Shown here: piece by piece, positions 57,314-64,000 of the stretch
Layout: each line of letters opens with the position of its first letter
Numbering within the stretch: position 1 is the stretch's first letter
Assembly: GCA_030340625.1 (NCBI GenBank)
Contig: JAOPHQ010003988.1
Coordinates: 223,501-287,500 of the forward strand
From: Merluccius polli
Lineage: Eukaryota > Chordata > Actinopteri > Gadiformes > Merlucciidae
Direction: 5' to 3'
Length of the DNA: 64,000 bases
The notes under the pieces: generated by a model
Databases searched by the model: none
What the model was told of the DNA's origin: nothing
Seen by the model: only the letters and a program-made list of their open reading frames with translations
Translations under genes and position numbers: made by a program

Positions 57314-58630
57314 TGGTCGGTCGGTTAAGAAGCAGTCAATCAAATTAAATCAAATGTGTCAAATGTGCTCACACGGGGGGGGGCAGCCAGACGCGGGCTA
57401 CATGTCCCTGAGAAGGGACACTGGCTTGTTCTGTTAATGTCGGGGTTGTTTTTCTGTTGCTACCGACATAGTCCAAACCCCGCCCTGCAGGTCCTCCCAA
57501 CTTCGGCGCCCCGCGAAGCAGAGTGTTTTTCTAGCAGGCAACGGAAATCACAACCGCCAAACAGCAATCACACTCAACTCCGCAGGAAACCTAAACAAAG
57601 CACACATCAACACTTGCTTTAGTGGATAAAACAAACCATGGCCAAAGACACAGAGAAACCTGACGACACAGTTAATTCTTGTCTGTCTATCCACACAGCA
57701 AATGGTAAAATGCTAATTTTAAGGTAAGACATTCTATAGGAAGATTAGCTCTCACTCTGATAATTGGTAGGCATTTGACAGTTACACTGCTCTCTCGGTA
57801 TTTGCCAATTAGTGTTCAAGACTCCAGAATCTGCATGCCTAAATATATATAACACATTATTCAGGTTCCATTTAGTCTGCAGTACCTTGCTGAGAGTTAC
57901 ATAAAACCTGTGCACATGAACACAATTTGCTCCCATTGTTATGCCTCAATAGGTACTTGTGTAAATGTTATTTTATTAAACTCTTTGTCGGGTCTCCTAT
58001 GGGTACTCCTAACTAAGGTTCTCGGTTTGATGCCCAATCCTAGGTTCAGATAATGTCCACCAGTCTACCTCTACCCTTGAGCAAGATGACTAACCCCTAC
58101 TTGCAACATCACCACCTATGTTCACTGACACATTTTAAGAAAAGCATCCTAAATGAGTGAATAATGTCACTTTTGGAGATTCATATAAAGAAAGTGTTTG
58201 CGTGTGGAGGCATTCGCTGTAGACTCACCTCTACACTCTATAGAGGTGATCTGCCTTATTTACCTCCCTAACAGGGAATGTAATAAAAGAGCGTGAGATT
58301 GTTCTTGCTCATTTTATCACTTCTTGTGTGGATCTGCACAGCATGCCAGCGTGGGTTAATAAGGCAATTATTATTCAAGTTTATTATTTCAAGTGCGCGT
58401 GGTTTGCTTTCAAGTGCCGTACAGAAAAGGATAAATTATGATATGATAATGTAGCCACAGAACAGATGAGAAAACAGGAGACTTTGGGGGTGGTGTGGAA
58501 AGAGGATAGGCGATAGAGGGGAGGAACGACTAACTGGAAAGGAGATGAATAATAATTAGACTGTTGGGAAGGTATTATGGTTGAATTTATTCATGCTTCA
58601 CTGGAAGAGGCTTAGGGTAAAATAGGTGGT

Positions 58631-58866
<236 letters not shown>

Positions 58867-59321
58867 AAAACTGATAGAGACTGAGCAAAGGAAAGGAAGC
58901 AATTATAAAGTCATCAAATTGATGCGTTACAGCCGAGAGTGAAAACTCCAGTGATGGTGGGGGGAACGAGGTCCTCCCTGGTCTCCTGATTGATTTGATT
59001 ATTCTTAATGCATCCAGTGCATTATTTAGTGGGGCGGATGATGGATTTGCTTCTTTAATAACTGTCAACGTGTGATGTATCCACACGACGCAGCCTGTTT
59101 TAATTTGCCTTGCCACGATAATCACCAAGTTCTATGCAGCCCTTTACTTACAGGGGGAGCATCAAACACCTTGTCGTAACTACGGGGCACCGGGTAGAAA
59201 AAAGAAAAGAAAAACAAATGTGATTAGAGAGCGAGGGAAGGAAAAGAGAAAGGTGCTGGAGGGGGAGAAGGTGGCCAACACTGGCTGTCTCTTAAGACCT
59301 TATTCATTAGTCTCGTTACTG

Positions 59322-59725
59322 TCTCTCATCTCTATCTCTCTCTCCCTCTCTCACTATCGCTCAATCTCGGTATATCTTTCTTTCACTACCTCACTTGCTA
59401 TGTCTCTCTCTCCCTCTCTCTATATATCTCTCTCCCTCACCATATCTCTCTATCTCCCTTTCTCACTCTCGCTATATCTCTCTCCCTCTCTCACTATATA
59501 TCTCTCTCTACCTCTCTTACTCTCACTATATCTCTCCCTCTTTCTCTCCCCTCGCTATCTCTCTCTGTCTCATTCTTGCTATATCTCTCTCTCTCCCTAT
59601 ATCTCTCTCTCTCTCCCTCTCACTATATTGCTCTCTCTCTGCCTCTCTCTGTCTCTATATATCTCAATCTCTCCCTACATTTTTCTCTCTCTCCCTCTCA
59701 CTATATTGCTCTCTCTCTGCCTCTG

Positions 59726-59769
<44 letters not shown>

Positions 59770-59790
59770 ACTCTCCCTCTCTCTCACTAT
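59322..59790. repeat. CT-rich tract with interspersed TATAT
   Basis: Irregular CTCTCTCCCTCTCTCACTATATCTC units, almost pyrimidine-only. Confidence 0.85.
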
Positions 59791-60039
59791 AGGTCCCTCT
59801 CCCACGGTCTCTGAGAGCCTCTTCAAGCTCCATCCCATTTTCAATTAAGTACACTGACACACTGAGACATCAATGATTAGCATTTTCAGTGGCGCCAAAT
59901 CAGAATAATAACGCACTGAAAGTGACTAAATCCAAGTGAGGCAGCTGTTTAAATTATGTGAATTAAGCAAAGCTTTACACACATTGCATCTCTGCTTCTC
60001 TCTGATATTGGCTATGATTAAATGGTCCCTATTATACCA

Positions 60040-60270
60040 CCAGGTGTGAGTGTGATTAGTTATTACAAGCCATTTCAAAATCTACCCTCTAGTGACCTCA
60101 CAAGTGGGAGTGTCCACCCAGATGTATGATGGCTAGATCGGTCTACCAGCCTACCCAGTGGACTGTACCAACTATGCATCATACATCTGGGTGGACACTC
60201 CCACTTGTGATTTCACTAGAGGGCAGATTTCAAAATGGCTTGTAAGGGCTAATCACACTCATAGGGGCTC
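60040..60270. mobile_element. Inverted-repeat MITE-like element
   Basis: Arms (GTGTGAGTGTGATTAG and CTAATCACACTCA outside; CATACATCTGGGTGGACACT-type inside) face each other across about 45 bp. The size suggests a non-autonomous DNA transposon. Confidence 0.6.
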
Positions 60271-63200
60271 TTTAAAAGAGTGGAATATAGTTCATGTTCA
60301 GTTCTGTGTTCATGTCACTGATCAGCTTTAACGTATCAATATGAAGTAAATGTTGATTGCACAGTGTAATGACTACAGAATAATGAAACCATCTGCGTTT
60401 AGTTTGGTTCCCATAGCTTCCCTATAAGCCTCACTTTCACAATGCAGCTCTGTCTGCCACTGGGTACGATCTCCTGGGAAAAATAAAGGCTCACTTTACG
60501 GCACAAAGAAAACGCGGCAACCATTGCGTGTGCAACAACCAAACCAGGAGGGATAGCTCCTTTGTTTACCTGGTAGCTATCGGTAGCTATCCCCAGTATT
60601 GGAAATGGTGGACAGTGGAACAACTGAAGTAAAGCCAATCTGATGACATTACTTATATCTGCGTACGCTACATTTTTGCATTGAGTAAACTACCTAAATA
60701 AACCTCATGACGCGACTCGGCAGGCGATCCAGTCAGGCTACCAAACCAGTTCCCTTTTCTCAACACATACTAAAAAATGTGTATCTGCTTTCATGTCTCC
60801 ATTATAGACTAAATGGATGAATAAACTCATGGTTTTCCTCCTAATGTTTTCTTCTTCTCCCCCCTCCACCCAGACGCCAACCGCTGCTGCCGATACTTCT
60901 GCGAAGCAATACTCCAGCTATGGTATTACTATGCAATGCACATCCTTACATTAGCTTTTGCCTGTTCCCAAATAAAATTATGCCAATTTCACTTTACCTC
61001 CTCAGTGAACATGCTTCTTTCTTTATTATTTCCAAAGTGTTGATCGTTTTCTTTCACAGAGATTTTCAAACAAATACGCATCATGTTGTTTGTGGCAGCG
61101 ATGCAAAAATAATACCACTTAGAAACGCTAGGGTGGGAAAAGTTGAAAAGTTTTCTACAGCCTCTTTAACATATTTACAAAGAACCACCACGGACAACAG
61201 ACTGGACAGCCGGCTGACCTGAAACAAACTATATCAAATAATTTGGAGATGACTCATTGAGAAGCAGGACTCTTATCGAGTAAAAGTTCACTGCAGTTTA
61301 TATTCAATCATAGATTCATCACATCAAAAGGTTGTTACATCTCCGGTTTAACCACAGCTAAAAAATAACTTCATAAGAAGCTCACATATATTTCAAAAAA
61401 TATTTTTCCCCAATTACGGCCATTCAATAAATAACACAATGCTGTGTAATCCAATATCATCAACCATATGGTAATATCCCAGCAGAACAACTATGTCACG
61501 CCACCATGTTTTAATATCCATCATGGGTGAATTATAAGCTAATATTGATCCAAGATGGCATCGGGTCACGCCGTGGGGCCACGCCATGGTGCTATACAGC
61601 GAGCGCCTTGCAGCTCTCCCCTGCGTCACTCAGTTCGCAGTTGACCCTCCCTGAGTACACACTGTGCACATTCCCGCCTTTCCCCTTGCCTTGAGTAAAC
61701 AAAACATTGAGTTTTTAAAAGAAACTACCGTGCAGACTCTCTGGCACATACTAACAACATGCTCCAACGCCTACAGCTACATGGGAGCAGGGACAGTCAC
61801 TTTTGAAATACACGCAAAAATGAATTCCTTGGTAAATATTATGCTGTTTACAGCTGTTTACCAAAGTAGTATAGTTACCATATTCAAAAGTAGGTTACTT
61901 ACATTCAGCTCAGTTTCTCTCTCCCTCTCTCTGTCCCTCTTCTCTGTCTCTCTCTCTACCAGTTTCTCGCTGTCCGCCCCCCCCACCCCCACTTCCTTCC
62001 TCCCTCTTTCTCTTTCCTCATTAGTTTTTAGCCAAGATCAGCACACGGCACTCTAACAGTCCGTAAGGACACCTCGATGCCCAGTCTCCATGTGCGTCTC
62101 CTCGCCCGTTCTCTCCCCGCCTAACATGTTCCCCTTTGGTAATGGTAAACACAGCATCCACTATGCTCTTGAGAAACCAGCAGGGAGCAGAGCAGGGGTA
62201 GACCCTGGTCATTAATAAACCATACACAGCCTCCTCCCTCACCTCCTTCTCCCCCTTGTATTTGTCTTCTCTTTCTCTCTCTCTCTATCTCTCTCTCTCC
62301 CTCTCCCTCTCTCTCTCTAGTCTGCCTCTTCCTTCCACTCCATCAGGGATGGGGGAATACCTCTGTTCATTGTGTCTGTGTCATCATGTCGCATCTTTGG
62401 CAAATCCAGGGAGGCGCTGCCGCTCTAGCTCGTTGCGCTTTCACAACCAGTTGTTGTTGGTGTTGTTCTTCTTGCATAAAGTTACACCATCTGTCCCCCC
62501 AGGGCAGGGCCCGCCCGAATTATATATGAGAAAACATTTTTCCTCGTGCAATTCTAGCAGATCTACGGAAGAAATAACGTGGGTTAAAAAGTTATTTCTG
62601 GTGGTCAAAAGTATTTTAGTATATTTATTGATGAATATCATTTTAGCTTTTTTTGTACTTTGTTTTATTTATTTTTTTGTCCCTTAGGGACCCGGACACA
62701 AGGTTGGGAATGACTGCCCCCTCTAGGGCAACGTAGAGACAGGCGGCTGTAGTTTGGTTGCCTCCTGAATCATTCATGTAGCACGGGAATCAATAGGAAA
62801 TTGGTGGTAAATATCAGAGAGCCCTGTGGAGGCCATTACTCAGCAGGTGGGAGGGGGGGTCGTTAGCTCTGGTCAGACACAAGAAGGAGACCGCTGTGGC
62901 TGACAGAAAGTCAGCGCCAGGCAGACCGTGAGATTGGTTTCACTGTACCTTCGTCATTCATTAACCAGATCCTAATGGGAGCAGATAGGGGTTTTGACTT
63001 CCAACTCAACCGAGACATGAGACAGAATCGTTTGCATTATTGGCACACTGGGGGGATACAATCACAGGAATGCAGAAGTCAACAGATTGCCACTCAGCAC
63101 TTATAATACAACATCATAAAATGACATTTGTTTTTCTAGGAGAAAAACAGTGTTTAATGTGTTTTAAACACATTAGGCTGCAGGTTTCAATTAGGCTTTC

Positions 63201-63781
63201 ATTAGGCTGCAGGTTTCAAACCCCTTATAACTGTTTTGGATATGCAAATAAATCATGATTTGATGAATAAACAGCGCCTGACGGATTCATATGATCTGTT
63301 TGTCAGATGTGCAAGTGCTCCCTGTTTGTTTTTCACATACACAGGCCAGACATAGAAACAAGAGCAGGTACAGACAAGGCACCGATATTAAACTCACTCA
63401 CGTCTCATTTACGGCGAATGCTTGATCATTTCCACAAGGTAATGGGCAGCACAGAATCCACCCTGTCATCGAAGCCCTGCATCCTACTAAATGTAATCCA
63501 CTTCCTGCGATGGGATGCAATGTTCTGACCACAGCGAGGTGAAGCTCGATAGGCAGACGCTTCCTGCTTGCAGGCCTCGGTGGATAACACCGACCCACTC
63601 CCGATTGGAGGGGTATTCTGGAAAGACGCGCTGGCTGCATGGGCTTCAGCGGGGAACGACACGAGCGCATTCGGCGATACATGACGTGTTCAACCAAGTG
63701 AAAACTAGGCTTGCCTCTCTGCACTTAACAACCGAGGAGCTATCTCACTTGCTCTCTTGCTCGCTCTCTTGCCGCTTTGTG

Positions 63782-63812
<31 letters not shown>

Positions 63813-64000
63813 TAATACCCCAATACAGTTGGCTCACTCACCGTCTCAAGTCAGTTAACACATCCAGACAGCCGGACCACAGTGATGCCCCCCCCCCTCC
63901 CCACCTCCACCGCCATCCCAGTGGGTGTGCCGGTGGGGGGCAGCCAATCAGACACCACTATCTATGCCCCTGTCAATCATGCAAAAGCCTGTTGACATTC

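Noticed and set aside
63398..63724. Overlapping minus-strand open frames near the right edge
   Set aside because: No recognisable domain, splice signals or similarity; length is within chance for GC-richer DNA.

Overview
This is vertebrate nuclear DNA, almost certainly from a ray-finned (teleost) fish. The genes are intron-split with GT-AG boundaries, the DNA is crowded with long CA/GT, GA/TC and GAG microsatellites, and it carries fish-type mobile elements (L2/CR1-like LINEs, a tRNA-derived SINE, hAT-like and other terminal-inverted-repeat elements). The species cannot be fixed from the sequence alone.

The gene order matches the human Xp11.4 block SYTL5-SRPX-RPGR-OTC, read in reverse. From left to right the window holds: two tandem, same-strand ornithine transcarbamylase genes (minus strand, 127-3409 and 4237-7082); RPGR, the retinitis-pigmentosa GTPase regulator (plus, 7447-18096), head to head with the second OTC gene; SRPX, a secreted sushi-repeat protein (plus, 20099-38158); and SYTL5, synaptotagmin-like 5 (minus, 41150-57313), tail to tail with SRPX. 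I traced exons with consistent reading phase for all five genes. Exons 3-10 of both OTC copies, and exons 3-9 of RPGR, have the lengths I recall for the human exons. No coding gene was recognised in 57314-64000.

The genes do unrelated jobs and are neighbours by ancestry, not as a pathway. OTC is a mitochondrial urea-cycle/arginine enzyme. RPGR works at the photoreceptor connecting cilium. SRPX is extracellular. SYTL5 is a Rab27-type vesicle-trafficking effector.

The main surprises are these. (1) The second OTC copy keeps all ten exons open but has lost the SMG ornithine-binding loop (NME instead), and its first exon ends at AT rather than GT. (2) A 36-bp minisatellite in SYTL5 has multiplied the end of an exon together with its 5' splice site, giving seven equivalent in-frame donors. 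(3) Inside SYTL5 a hAT-like element contains a LINE, which contains a 1.4-kb inverted-repeat element, which contains a long palindrome. (4) A transposon end may supply the branch point of the last SRPX intron. (5) About 1.1 kb of telomere-like minisatellite lies between RPGR and SRPX.
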